From assembly GCA_013339895.1 (NCBI GenBank), contig JABACO010000016.1, positions 4,607,767-4,671,766 of the forward strand: DNA of 64,000 bases, read 5' to 3'. The notes under the pieces were generated by a model. The model was not told the origin of the DNA and did no database searches. It saw only the letters and a program-made list of their open reading frames with translations. The position numbers and the translations under genes were made by a program. This DNA comes from Ephydatia muelleri. Taxonomy: Eukaryota > Porifera > Demospongiae > Spongillida > Spongillidae. How positions within the stretch are numbered: position 1 is the stretch's first letter; each line of letters begins with the position of its first letter. Shown one piece after another: positions 45,791-58,012 of this stretch.

Positions 45791-46075
45791 ATATCCAGAA
45801 ATTCCAATATATCGAGAGGACATCTATGCATATTCAGTCTAAAAATTGCATCATTGGATAAAGAAAAATCGGAAAATCATAATGATATATATTTTATGGC
45901 ATTTGCATTGAAAGGAAAAGTGTCAAAGAAAAAGTAATTAGTACTTGCCGTCGAGGTCATTAAGTAATGCAGTAAGTCATGCTTTACGTCATGAACTAAG
46001 TAACTAATGTAAGCACGCTTGTGCACGAGATCTCAGATCGATATCGGTCCTCAACACATAACCATTTGCGGAAAT
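45791..46075. repeat. About 285-bp direct repeat, left copy
   Basis: Similar (diverged) to 49405-49679 in the same orientation, from ATATCCAGAAATTCCAAT to CATAACCATTTGCGGAAA. The pair brackets duplication copy B. Confidence 0.8.
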
Positions 46076-46310
46076 GACCATGATGAGAATGTCCATGATG
46101 AGTCCATGATCAGGAAGATCATGATGAAAGATACCACAATGAGGGTGATGATATAGTGAGGGTGTCCATGATGAGGAAGATCATGATGAAAGAGACCACA
46201 ATGAGGGTGATGATAGTGAGGGTGTTCATGACGAGGAAGCTCATGATGACTGTGACCTAGATGAGTATCTGCATGATGAGGATGACCAAGATAATGTCGA
46301 AACCGACACA
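46076..46310. repeat. GATGA-rich minisatellite
   Basis: Degenerate repeats of (CATGATGAGGAAGATCATGATGAAAGA)-like words; high Asp/Glu or His content in different frames. Non-coding by appearance. Confidence 0.8.
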
Positions 46311-47158
46311 AATATTTACTGCATCAATCAACAACATTATGAACTACAGGAAAGCTGGGAGTTATAAAAAGGACATTTTCCAACCTTGCTGAAAGGGTGT
46401 GCTGCTGAGAGGGGGCAGAGCTAAGGAATAGCAATAGATGCTGCACCCTCAAGTGGCAGATAGCTGTTGACTGTGTCAGTCAGGTAAGAATAAGAGGGGT
46501 GTGTGAGACCAGCAGAGCCAACTAAGGCAATGAAAGCAGTGAGAGAGTGGTATAAAGGAAGACAGCAGGGCTCCATACCACTTTGGCTTAGGTTGAGCTG
46601 CATGGCATGCAGAAATGCAGTTTTTGTTGTGTTGATCACTTGACAGACTGTACAGAAATGAAGAACCTAGGCATTGATAGTGCAGAGGTCTCGCAAGGCG
46701 AGTGCATGGACCAAGCAATGAGTGTTAGCATTGTGTGCAATTAATTTCACCATGTCTGTGGTTGACAAGCATCTTGTCATTCGTCTTAGGAGAATAGTTT
46801 GTCACTGCAATACACTATACATTTAAACAAAGGACCGGGTTGCTTATTTGGTATCAGCATATCATAGAAAAAAAATTACCAACCATCTTACATCCTCAAT
46901 ATTAAAAAACAAATACACATACTTGTTGCTAAATTTAGGAAGAATGATATGCCTGTTTGCTAGTCCTTGGACTGTCTATAGTAGATCCCCTCTACTCCTC
47001 CAATCCACCTCCTACAAACAAAATCAGTTCTCACAACCAAAAACTTTCTCACTTTCTTATTGATAATGTTCTTATACATACACACTTTATTTAATTCAGA
47101 CTGTCATAATTGTAACACTTACTTTCTCATGTTCAACATAAAATGTGAGGTGGCGTAT

Positions 47159-49139
47159 CTAGTCTGACTGACTCAATCCTGTAGCAAGTCCTTCTAAACT
47201 TAGTATTATTACCAAAAAAGTGAAGACAACAAAAACAAAGATAATGATGGTACAAATGACTTCAAAGACCACAGCAGCCACCAGCAGAGCAGATACCGCA
47301 ATGCTGGAACTTTTTGCAGACTTGTAATCACCACTCTCTGACTGGCGTTTTGACTGAAAAAGACATTATGGTGTTAGCAAATGTACATTTAAAATCCTAT
47401 CACATGCAATTGCCTCACAACAGACAGCCATAATGCACAGTACTTCCATTAAAGTACAACACTCTATCATCAGCGTACAGTAGCACCACGACCACTTGAT
47501 GGTGTGCTCTTACAAAACACACTCTGAAGAGGTACTGGTGTTATTTTCTCTTTGGCACATTAAGCCACATTGAGCACTGTACCTTCCCCACTGACAGCTA
47601 GCTGAAGCACCTGAAACTATTTTTTTTTTCATACAGCCCCATGGCACTGCCCATACAAGGCAAAACCCTAAAGCTAGGAGTTGAAAGGAGATTATGTTAA
47701 AACATTCAATAATTTAGCACCACAACAGGAGCAACTGATAAAAGATTACTAATTATAGTCGCCATAGTTACAAAAGTATTGAGGAAGAACACTGACATCA
47801 CACAGCAATGAATTTATTAAGTCAGGGAAAGACATGTTCTTATGTCATAATCGCACATGTATATCAAATGGTAATTATTCATGCATGATGGCCTCCAAAG
47901 TGTTACCTGGGCCAGCCCCCACCCACCCCGCCCCGCCCCCCCCCCATGGCCACCTGTGTTGCGACGACAATTTACGGTACTGTATAGGCATCATGAGTCT
48001 TTCCTAGTGAAACTGTCAGATCACTACTCGGCAGAGTAAATCGCTTTATTACTCTGGTGAAAACAGTTTCCCTAGGACATGCTACACGTCCTTTACCATA
48101 TTTAACTGTCCCCCCTTTCCTGGACTTCAGAGTGAAGTGTTCTATAGGACATGCTACTTCGGAATGAAGTTTTAGTTTAAAGTTGGTCAAAATACATTGA
48201 ATGAAATTTTTATGCATATATAAGGTACGGCAAAATTGGGCCACTAGCTCCAGAGATCATGTATTTTGACCAACTTCAAATTAGTGATAGGGCACTTTAC
48301 ACCTCGGAGTGACCTGTCTTTACGCATGGCATTGGAAAAAAACATTGTTGCAAATAGATAGTGTAAGCCAGCGGTAATCATGGTTTTATTTTTTTCCTGA
48401 GTAACTCTTCTTACGCGACTGTCATTCGTCATCGGCAGTATAAGTTGGACTTGGTATGCAAAAACAAACTTGAATCTTAAAGCATGATTGCATGTACTTT
48501 TTTCCAAGAAACGTAGCCGATTCGCGAGTAGCTATCATGCATTTGACAGACCACTTACTCCAACGACGTCTGGAGGACCTCCAAACTCTCTCCTCCCATA
48601 CTTAGACCATTCCTGTCCTGTGTACATGACTTCCATATATTCACACGCGTGCACGAGCGCGGACGTACACATGCAGGCACGTACAGTGTACCTACCGCCT
48701 ACGCACGTGAGTACGCACACACCCACACACCTGCACACACAAATTCACACACACGCGCGCACACAATGAAAACAGCTGAACGTACGCACACATGTACACA
48801 GACACACACAATCACGACAGTTGAACGTACAGAGAAGGCAAGATAGAAGGCGGGGGCGGTACAGACCAGGCTACACACGTTCATGAGTGCTAAAATTGCT
48901 GCAATTATTCCGGTCAAGTAGACAAAGTCGTGAGGAGGCGAGAGTTCAAAATTGGAATTAGAAGGCTGGGTGATCACAACCTGAGGCGGCAAGCCCGGTA
49001 AAAAAGGATGATCGATCTCTGATTCCTGAGCGGTGCATGGGGGATTTCTGAGTAAAAGAAGGCTTAAGTTTCATGCGACACTTGCCTGGTCACTCGAAGA
49101 CCCAGACTGCAGTAACCTTTCTTTTTGTTCGAACTCCAT
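47159..49139 (-). CDS. CD225/dispanin (IFITM-like) membrane protein, copy B
   Basis: Exons on the minus strand: 49139-49086 (MEFEQKERLL...; GC donor), 48980-48831 and 47353-47159, with the same lengths and splice phases as copy A (54, 150 and 195 bp). The frame is intact. The CD225 loop SKRQSESGDYKSAKSSS is identical to that of copy A. The C-terminal helix has diverged strongly (FVFVVFTFLVIILSLEG versus FVIIISIVLAIKVTLDS), with changes confined to hydrophobic residues, which suggests both copies are under constraint. A complete, spliced paralogue rather than a retrocopy. It is transcribed convergently with copy A. Confidence 0.82.
48604..48810. repeat. CA-rich microsatellite in the CD225 intron
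   Basis: Degenerate (CA)n with CACACGCGCGCACACA, corresponding to TG-rich sequence at the same place in copy A's intron. Confidence 0.85.
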
Positions 49140-49404
49140 ATCGGGGGTTCTTTCCCTTGCTCGCCTATGACAAAGGCTAAAGGTCAAGGTATACATGCAC
49201 CTTGACCCTTACGTCATGCAATGTTTTTCGTTCCAGAAATACAATATTGCTGTCGCCCGCCCACGCGGCAGTCGCGGGGATGCACAACTACATATGCATT
49301 AGTCTGAGTTGGCACGGCAATGATTTAATCCTCATCATACCTCTCCCATTACATGTAGGCGCAATCGTAACACATAATGTGCAAAATACTAGGCGGAGCT
49401 CTCC

Positions 49405-49679
49405 ATATCTAGAAATTCCAATACATCTAAAGGACCACTATAAGTCGAAATATTTTCCGATTGCATCACTGGATAGAGAACAATCGGAAGAGCATAGTAA
49501 TTTTACGGCGTTTGGACTGAAAGGAAAAGTGCTAAAAATTGTCAAAGAAAACGTAATCAGTACTTGCGGTCGCGGTCATTACGTAACGAGTTATGCTTTA
49601 CGTCGCGCCCAAGTTAACCACGCGTTTTGCACGAGATCTCAGATTGGTCCTCATGCAACACATAACCAGTTGCGGAAAC
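49405..49679. repeat. About 275-bp direct repeat, right copy
   Basis: Partner of 45791-46075. An open frame covers it here (49202-49705) but not in the left copy, so coding is doubtful. Confidence 0.8.
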
Positions 49680-50299
49680 GCTTCTATGTCGGAGGTGGCA
49701 ACTGAGCTTTATAGCCGCGCCTCAGCCTGTCTTTGATCAGCCAACACACGTTCATATCTGACCCGCTTCTACTAGTACCAGTACCCTGAACGAGACAATG
49801 AACTTTACTCGTACTTGTAAGTAATCTGGCGTATCATACCCTCCGGAAATAAACGTGCTGTGCTACGCCAGACTAGCGTGTAAGTGTGTTTCATTTTTGC
49901 TGCACCATGGCCACGCATCAAGCGTTGAAACTGATTGATATTTCTGTTAACTGCAAGATTTCGGCTGGCTGGCATCTGCAGATCTATTACGGGCTTCCGG
50001 TCACACGACTCAGTCTTGGACAAACTTTGGAGCTTCCACTGTACATGTACTCGCCATGACCAGATGCACGGAGGACCGTACACAATATGCACGTGATCGG
50101 TCTTTAGATAGACTCATTACTGCATGCACCACTCCGACACCATGTACAATAGGCCTACTTCGTACATATAAGTAGAGAGCACTGCTTGCAATCCTGTGGT
50201 GCGTGTGAATCGGTGAATTACACCATAGATAGTAAAGTAGACTTGCCTATCTATGGTTACACGCAGGAGCTCGCTGGACTTTTTTACTCTTTCAGCGAC
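49680..50299. other. Intergenic, nothing recognised
   Basis: No supported feature. Confidence 0.35.
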
Positions 50300-50325
50300 A
50301 GTTCGCAGAAAGTCTTTAATATGGG

Positions 50326-50712
50326 CTCAGGTTGCGTTGTGTAAATTTACCACGGGTGCAGACCTTACAGTTGTGGCTAGATAAGAAAACCTTCTGCAGT
50401 TTAGGTATACAGCTAATACATATAGATAGACAGTTGCTCCTTCATACATGGCAGGAATCAATGGCGCAATTTTGGCCATTCTTGGATATGTACACATACA
50501 TGTTTTTGAATATCAGTTTTGACTTTGTAAACAGTTGGAACACTCAATTGGCAGAGTTAACAGCACAGAGCACCTGGCTGGATTTGCACAAATTATCCTT
50601 TTTCAGTTTTCAAGCTCTCGAGCGAAAAGTGTATGGGAGTATATCGTTATCTAACAGAAATTGTAAGATCTGCACCCGTGGTAAAGTTTACGTAAAACTA
50701 AAACCACCTTGA
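50326..50712. repeat. Diverged direct duplication, unit 1
   Basis: From CAGGTTGCGTTGTGTAAA to AAACTAAAACCACC. Matches 51061-51473 in order (TGCAGACCTTACAGTTGTGG, TTTTGACTTTGT, TATCTAACAGAAA, GTAAAGTTTA/GTAAAAGTTTA). Non-coding. Confidence 0.75.
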
Positions 50713-51060
50713 CCACTAGCTGATGTAATCTGGAGTTCCTCAAGGTCGGTTCTTAAACAGCCTCTCCCCTGCTAGGCTTAGTTATTTCTCCAAGGTGTCT
50801 TCTCAAAAGCCTCTAGCTCTCCTCTCCTAACCACAGTACTTCCAACAGTCAAACACAAATGTACATTACTTGTGAACACCCCATATCTAGCACACTATTA
50901 AAACTATAAAGCCTCAGACGGCAGTACTCTCTGTCAGACGTTCAAACGATGATCCCCTTCCCTCGTGCGCTGCCCGGGTCCAGTCTCGTCAGAGTTCGAT
51001 GGTTTTTTTTAGAAAAATGATCCACTTCGTCTTCTGAGGCAACCTACGAGAATGTTCCCT

Positions 51061-51473
51061 GAATTGCGGTTGCATTGTGTAAACTTACCAAGGATGCGTG
51101 CAGACCTTACAGTTGTGGTTAGATAAGACCTCCATGCACCTGTACACAAACAGAAAATAAAAAGGTGCTCCTTCATGACAGAAATTCTTGGCGATGTACA
51201 TGTACACTTTATATACATGTTTTGAACACCAGTTTTGACTTTGTGCTTAGATGGAGCGCTGAATTGACCGGCTGGATTAGCATCTTGACACGCAAATTAA
51301 TCACAAGAAGCAACTCAACTGTTTTTCGGCTTTTTTTTTTTCAGGCGGTATGTTACGCTTTCTTGTCTTTGGAATATGGGAGATCTGCCAGACTCAGACT
51401 GAGCTATATCTTTATCTAACAGAAACTTAAGGTCTGCAGCACCCCTGGTAAAAGTTTATGTAGTACAAAACCA
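51061..51473. repeat. Diverged direct duplication, unit 2
   Basis: Second copy of the 50326-50712 unit, about 735 bp downstream, with small insertions. Confidence 0.75.
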
Positions 51474-51574
51474 CCAATCTGACCCTTGATGTAATCTGGA
51501 TGTCTACCTGGATGCTGAGCATTCCATCAATATTCCAACACAGCCACTACCCAATACTATGGCTCTCAAACAGC

Positions 51575-51576
<2 letters not shown>

Positions 51577-51622
<46 letters not shown>
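51577..51622. repeat. Poly-C tract (46 bp)
   Basis: Perfect run of C, one of the two longest homopolymers in the window. Confidence 0.95.
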
Positions 51623-51779
51623 TTCTCTTCTCAACAGCCTCTCCTCTCTTACACCATGGTAATGACAACACCCCCATATTTCATATAGCACTACATGTAG
51701 CACACTTTTAAAACATGACCAGCACAAAAAGCATACCCAAGGTTACGCACATGTATACTACCCAGCTTCAATCCAGCCG

Positions 51780-51864
51780 TGGTATGTGTGCTGTGTGTGT
51801 GTGGTGTGTGTGTGTGTATGTGTGTGTATGTGTTGTGTGTATGTGTGTGTATGTGTTGTGTGTA

Positions 51865-51895
<31 letters not shown>

Positions 51896-51916
51896 TGTGT
51901 ATGTGTGTGTATGTGT

Positions 51917-51952
<36 letters not shown>
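51780..51952. repeat. (TG)n microsatellite
   Basis: TGTGTGTATG-type repeats with near-uniform phase. Confidence 0.95.
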
Positions 51953-51955
<3 letters not shown>

Positions 51956-52074
51956 TGGAGAGGTTGCGGCCTCAATTTCAATCGTCGTTAATAGTGCATA
52001 GTGCTCTGTATATGCATATACATTTGCAAATGTACAAATGTACATATAAAGATTGTTATGCTGTATACACCCCA

Positions 52075-52195
52075 GCTCCAAACACTTATAGGGTCATACA
52101 TCCGTGGCCGGGTATAGCTTAGGTCACCGCTGCCCGACTCTAACCTCACTCCAAGGTGGGCACGATGGCAGAACTCAACAAACACGTTACAATGA
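52075..52195 (-). mobile_element. LINE fragment (endonuclease region)
   Basis: Encodes FVEFCHRAHLGVRLESGSGD and YTRP, matching the CHRAHLGVQMEMDNN...TRPADLLV region of the LINE at 55866-56736. Both ends are truncated. Confidence 0.6.
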
Positions 52196-54785
52196 TGATT
52201 ATGGCTAGTGAGGGTACCTGTTATACAGGACAAGTGAAGGGGGGGGGGGGGGGTTGACTAACCACCTGTACTTTGTACTCAAGCTCACAATTTTTTTTTT
52301 TTTCACAATGCCAATCAAAAACTATATACAGCCTGCATAATGACCACAGTGCTGTATGCACCACATTTCATACCTGTATTCATCTTAAAACCCAAGTGAT
52401 TGGAAAGCAACTGATGGTATGTGTTACATGTAACCAGTTCAGTAAAAGGTAACGGCATAGGCACTCTTAGAAAAGCCTACAAGTATAAGATCTCCATATC
52501 TCTACCACACACACATGCACATGGTTCTATGTATGCATACATGTAGCTGCTGCATGCTACAACTTTCCCCTCTCCTAGTTGTACGCCCCAACGTATGTAT
52601 GCCAGTGTGCCCCGATGTATGCCTATTGCCAGGCTTGGCCTAATACATAATACCATGCCTTCCCACATCCGAAAGAATTTCTCCAAAAGCCTTGTCAATG
52701 CAAGGGTTGCGTGTGTGTATGTATGTGCATGTGCATATAAGTCTATGCATGTGTATGTGCGTGTCACAAAGGGCCTGATTGAAAGCTTGCATTTGTCTAC
52801 ATGTGAGTGCGTGCGTAAGTGTATGCGTAAGTATTGTGTGTCACACCCACGCAAATACAATAATGGTGGATTGAAAGTTGAGTAGTATGCGTGTACACGC
52901 CTTCTTGTACGCATGCATGCATAAACGCAAGCGTATCGCACGAGTGTATTACGTACTAAAGTAACTGACCTTGTATATGAAAAAAAAACGTGACTTGAGG
53001 TGTTTTGTCTTACTTATAAATATCTTGCAGAAATTATAGATTGACCTGTTATTGTTATTTAATATCTGCGTCAAATTATGCAATTAACGTTAACGTATGC
53101 TTGTTAACTATTCCAAATGGGGCCGGGGAACGAGCGAGGTAGTAACGCCATATATGGCATTGGCCACCATTTTTTAATAGTAATCATTAAATCATGAGTA
53201 CCAATGCCCATTATAATATAACTCCCTCTAGGAACCGTCAGGTTTAAGGTAAAAATATGTTTTCACCACAGTAAAACAATTATAGTGGACCAGAATCTGT
53301 TGTTGCAAGTGAAAAATCCATCACGACTCAAGATTTATAGCTGGTGGAATACTTTTTAAAATTAGGTCAGGAAAAATGTAGTTGTCTACGGAAAGCACTA
53401 TTTTGCCTCCAGAAACCAAAACTTTCAATATAAAGGGGGTATTTTTATTTAGAATCTAATGACAGAGATACTGAGCAACAAGATTCCGTTGCTGCAAGTG
53501 AAGTATCATCCTGGACTAGGAAGTAATGATCAAGTATAGGTTTTTGCTGTACATAATTAATAGTCCTTATTCTTGAATATTTTAGAAAACGGATAATGGA
53601 TAATTCACACACAAAAAAAAAGAGATTTTGTCTGTCTAAATATGCTCAAAAGAAATCATGTGATGGAATCTCATAACCCAAAAAAAAGTGTAACTTTTAC
53701 AACTTTGGTGACCGCTCATTTCTCCATATGAGCAAGTTCATAACGTACAAACACTGCCATCCTAGTGTCTGCATTACTACGATTCTGTCGTCTCCCACAT
53801 AGTCTAGGTTTGGTGGACTGAACATCCGCTAATGTAGAAATCACGCATGCTTTGTCAAATTATGTCATGTTAATGTTGTGATTATACCTCATGTAAATGA
53901 GTTTAAATGTTATGTAGGATTACATTTCTCATTGCACTTTTATGTTAACTTTACATACCTGCACTAGCTGTGCTTCAACCAATTGCATATGACCAAATCC
54001 AGATGCCACATCTTGCTGTCTACCTGTAACTGCTTCAAATATCCCATTATGTGTCCAACAGTGCAAAAGGGTCACAATTTTGTGAGGGCAGCAGGTGTGT
54101 TGAAGCAACACGTTTTGTGTCACTGTTAAAGTATGATGCCTGGCTGATGTGTGTGAAGGCAGCTACAATCTATGCATTCATAATCATTATCTACAATATC
54201 CATCAAACATCTCTCACGTTTTGAGGAGAATTTTTTTTTTAATGCACAACCTACAAATTGATAGATTTCTTCTACCTATATAGGACACACACTCAATCCA
54301 ACAACCTGATCAGTAGTGCCCATAAATCATCATGTTTTGGATAAGCGGCAAAGTGCATGAGCCCACTATTGCCAGTTTTAACTGATGGCTGTCACACCAC
54401 AGATGCAAAGCTTTTCAATACGTGAACCAACTCCTTTAACACTTCCTGCCATGTTGCCTGTTATCATCATAATTCATCCACCTAGTTATGTACCTTCTAA
54501 CTGCACTATTATAGCACTGCCCACGAAGGAAACGACATGATGTGCGTTCAGACATTGATTATAGAGTACCGGGATTGAAATCAGATCACGTGCTCCATCA
54601 CGCACCTAAAAAAAAAAAGGCTAATCTTCCGCTGAACACTGTCAATATATCCACTGTACTTTATAGGCTCTTGGAACGCAATACACTTCTTTTCCATCCA
54701 TTCAATGTAATTAATAATTTCACCATGTCTAACTTGTTATTGAAACAATAGAATATTAGACTACACACAATTATTAACAGAGAGA

Positions 54786-54816
<31 letters not shown>

Positions 54817-54849
54817 AAAAAAAAAAAAAGGAAAACACACACACAAACA
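52196..54849. other. Intergenic, low-complexity patches
   Basis: Poly-G (about 52240-52253), T tract (about 52292-52303), and A-rich stretch 54783-54829. No gene supported. Confidence 0.4.
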
Positions 54850-55715
54850 TTTTCAGCCCTCGCCCACTGAATGCTGAAACCTAGCATGGGATAGCAAGGC
54901 TCTGGCATTGCAGCGAACTAAGGTGAGGTTCAGTCTCTGATAGATGCTTGTAATGGCCTTTGACTTGCTGCACTGCAACTGCAAAGCCAGACGGGCAGCC
55001 AGCCAAGAAATGGAACCCTGAGCTTCCACACCCCAAAAACCATAGGTCTCTACTGCCAAGGGTATGCAGACCCAGCCCAACTCTGTGCACTGGCATCATT
55101 GGCATTGTGCTTGTGCACTTCAGCCTTTCCAGCTGCTGACCCACTTCTGGCTCCCGCTTCATTCAATGTAGTGGAGTTAAGCGGAGAGACCACTGTTAGG
55201 TCAAAAGCAGCTGGCTTCCCAATCATCCAGTTGGGCACTAGGATGTCAGCCGGCCTACTGAGCGAACTTTCAGCCCCATATCCATGACCTACCTCAAGTT
55301 GACCACCCAGCCTGGCCCTATGACAAAACTGGGCAAAAACATCCCTTAAGCTGTTGTGGTGCAAAACCACATCACCACCCCCTTTGCACGTCACGGCATC
55401 ATGCCCAAGAGGATCCAGCTGGTGGTCAGGGCAGTAAGGACAATGTAGCTGTGATGATGTGTCCATCCCAAGCCACCATTTTAAAACTTGTCTGGATCCA
55501 AGCTAAGATTAAGACCCCTTGATGGAATTACAGCTAGCCATGAGAAAACATGACACAATGCGACTGATAGTAGACGAGCACGGTTGGCCAGGGTGGAGAT
55601 GAGGTACAGCTGGTCAAATTGATGGTCATCAATTCTGGACGATAAGTCTTTTTGACTTAAACAAGACTCCAGAAGAGACTCTTCAGAGATGGAATTTGCA
55701 GGTGGAACCAAGCTA
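54850..55715 (-). mobile_element. LINE copy a, 5'-truncated, REL endonuclease region
   Basis: On the minus strand: QKDLSSRIDDHQFDQLYL, a LLSVA and WLAVIPSRGL segment, the zinc motif CPYCPDHQLDPLGHDAVTCK, then LRDVFAQFCHRARLGGQLE and RPADILVPNWMIGKPAAFDL. The last is the restriction-like nuclease signature RPxD followed after 12-14 residues by D/DV. It finishes with AELGWVCIPLAVETYGFWG and LTLVRCNARALL. Frameshifts lie near 55475 and 55075. This is the best-preserved endonuclease domain of the set. Confidence 0.8.
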
Positions 55716-55865
55716 TTGAATAATAATTTTTTTACATGAATACATAGAGATACGCATTTTTAATACAAACATAAACAACTAGACTACACACAATGTACAC
55801 AAAATGCTAACTATATCTACCCTACATCACTTTGACCGATGCTATGGGCAAGGATGGCAATTGCA
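55716..55865 (-). mobile_element. LINE 3' UTR
   Basis: Contains a GTGTACATTGTGTGTAGTCTAG-like block. A near copy is at 56802-56936. It leads into an ATTATT tail next to copy a. Confidence 0.65.
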
Positions 55866-56736
55866 TTAGCTCGTACCAGGTGAAGGTTCAGCCGCCCGTA
55901 GAGTTCGGTAAGAACCACTGACTTTGCCTTGGACGAGCAAGTGGCTAGTCGAGAAGCTAGCTGGGAGATAGACTCCAAACCAGGCTCCATACGACTCCAC
56001 CACTAATGGTACACAGACCCAGTCCAGTTCCTTGCATTTGGTGTCATTAGATAAGTGCTTTCTCAGCCCAGTGGTCAGTGCAGCTACACCAGTTGTCACA
56101 CTCGCTTCCAAAAGAGTTGTAGGATTAAGCAGAGATGTGACAGACAGGTCAAAAGCTGCTGGCTTGCCCAAGACCCTGTTTGGAACTAAAAGGTCAGCTG
56201 GACGAGTGTGGCTGTGATTGGTGAGATTGTTATCCATTTCCATCTGGACACCCAGATGAGCTCGCCGGCAGGACTCCGCAAGGATATCACGCAGTTTTGT
56301 TGTGGCGTGAAACCACATCACCACCCCTTTTGCAGGTAACAGCATGATGGCCAAGTGGATCCAAGGCAATCTCAGGGCACAGTGGGCAGCATGAACCATA
56401 GGAAAGGTCCAGGCCAAGCCACCACTTGATAGCAACCTGAAATTGGGAAGGGTCAAGATGGAGTCCAAGACCCTCTGAAGGAGTAACAGACAGCCACAAA
56501 CCTGCATGAGGGGAGGAAACAGACAGCAAGTGAGCCTTGTCAGCGATGGAGGACATATCCAGGAGAACCTTGAAGAGGTAGTCATCCAGCTTGGAGGAGA
56601 GGTTCTTTTGGGTGACTGGAGTCAACAGAAGTGCCTCTGCGTTAATAGCCTCTGATGGTGGTAGAATAGAATTAAACATTTGAGTTGCTGAGACAAGGTG
56701 GTGTTGAGACTGGGGGCCAAAACCCGAGGTACTCAT
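55866..56736 (-). mobile_element. LINE copy b, 5'-truncated
   Basis: Same architecture as copy a: QKNLSSKLDDYLFKVLLDMS, CPLCPEIALDPLGHHAVTCK, RGGDVVSRHN, CRRAHLGVQMEMDN, RPADLLVPNRVLGKPAAFDL, ELDWVCVPLVVESYGAW. A frameshift near 56290 splits it. The 5' truncation point abuts (ATT)n at 56737-56754. Confidence 0.8.
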
Positions 56737-57046
56737 ATTATTATTATTATTATTGAAGGCGTACTATATTATTATTTTATATTTTATATTATTATCATTT
56801 TTTTACATAAATACATAGAGATACACATTATTAATACACTGATACATAAACATGTACAACTAGACTACACACAATTTACACAAAATGCTAAATATAACTA
56901 CCCTACATTATTATTATTATTATTATTTTTGTTTTTTGCAAGCGTAATTTTTTTGTTTTTTTTGTGATATATATGATGAACATGAAAAAGTACAAGCATA
57001 AATACATGACACAGACACATGATATGCACAAAAACAAGTTGCTAGC
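56737..57046. repeat. ATT microsatellites and LINE 3' tail
   Basis: (ATT)n at 56737-56754 and 56905-56930 bracket a second copy of the LINE 3' UTR (56802-56936). T-rich sequence follows to 56970. Confidence 0.7.
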
Positions 57047-57375
57047 CTACTGAAGCTCAAGAGGAGGTACGGACCTGGACAGGATCGCGGTGGCATTGGC
57101 CCTGACAAGATTCATGCTCATCCTCCCGTACAGCTCATGGGTGACCACTGACTTTGACTTCCCCAATGATGTAGCCAAACGGGACTCAAGTTTGGAAAAG
57201 AAATCCCTAGCCGTCAAACCCCACGCCTCATAGGACTCCGCAACAACTGGGACACACACCCAACCCAAATCAGCACATTTGCCCGTGTTGGCTTTAAGCT
57301 TTCTCTCCTCGGTAGCCTTAGCTGCTGCACCAGCCGTCACTCCCGCTTCCAGAAGGGAAAGTGGGTTTAACGGTA
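57047..57375 (-). mobile_element. LINE copy c, strongly 5'-truncated
   Basis: Starts at LNPLSLLEAGVTAGAAAKAT directly after (AAT)n and runs through LGWVCVPVVAESYEAWG to NATAILSRSVPPLELQ. Only the C-terminal 110 residues remain, in one open frame. Confidence 0.8.
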
Positions 57376-57539
57376 TTATTATTATTATTGTAAATATATT
57401 AACACAGAAATACATACACAGCAATGATACTATACATAGATTGTACACAGCACCACAGCAGGTAATGCACGCTATTACTACTACATAAATGAGCACACAC
57501 AAAATACACAACGACTATGTCTGAACAGCTGAGTGTCAG
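57376..57539 (-). mobile_element. LINE tail between copies c and d
   Basis: AAT microsatellite (57376-57388) then TACACAGCAATG...-type 3' UTR sequence of copy d on the minus strand. Confidence 0.5.
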
Positions 57540-58012
57540 CCTACAGTTAAGCTGGGATGTCAGAGCCGACGCCATATGCTCGGGATAGCAGTGCCCTTGC
57601 ATTTGCTCTGACTAGAACCAAGTTGAGCCTACCATACAGCGTTGAGGTGGCATGCGATTTGGAGCAATTTAGTCTTTAGCAGCCAGGCGAGAGACAAGGG
57701 AAAGATGTAAGCGTGCTTCCGCTCCCCAGAAACCATAAGTCTCAACAGCCAAAGGTATGCATGAACAACCTAGCTCTGTGCACTTCACATCATTGAAGTC
57801 ATGCTTCCTTTGTTGGGAAACCCGGGCAGATGATCCTGCTGTCACACACGCTTCATTGAGGATGCTTTGTTTAAGCGGTGATGCAACAGTGAAATCAAAA
57901 GCTGCAGATCCTAATTTGACACTAGAACATCGGCTGGCCTGGTGCGCCGTTCATCGTGCCCCAAACCACTTCCTACCTTCATTTGTCCACCAACATCAGC
58001 CTGTCTGCATTG
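57540..58012 (-). mobile_element. LINE copy d, 5'-truncated and decayed
   Basis: Minus strand: QADVGGQMKVGSGLGHDER, TRPADVLVSN, then in another frame LGCSCIPLAVETYGFWGAEA. The nuclease motif is recognisable but the frame is broken. Confidence 0.7.

Larger units (their letters stand above)
46341..49402 (-). repeat. Inverted segmental duplication, copy B
   Basis: Reverse complement of 30479-33233 with extra inserted sequence in the large intron. Its right edge (49402) coincides with the start of the right 285-bp direct repeat. Confidence 0.9.

Noticed and set aside
49202-49705. 167-codon open frame on the plus strand
   Set aside because: It covers the reverse side of the CD225 upstream region and the 280-bp repeat; the equivalent left repeat is not open.
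52477-52941. 154-codon open frame (minus) and 96-codon frame (plus)
   Set aside because: TG/CA-rich composition and overlapping frames on both strands; no domain.
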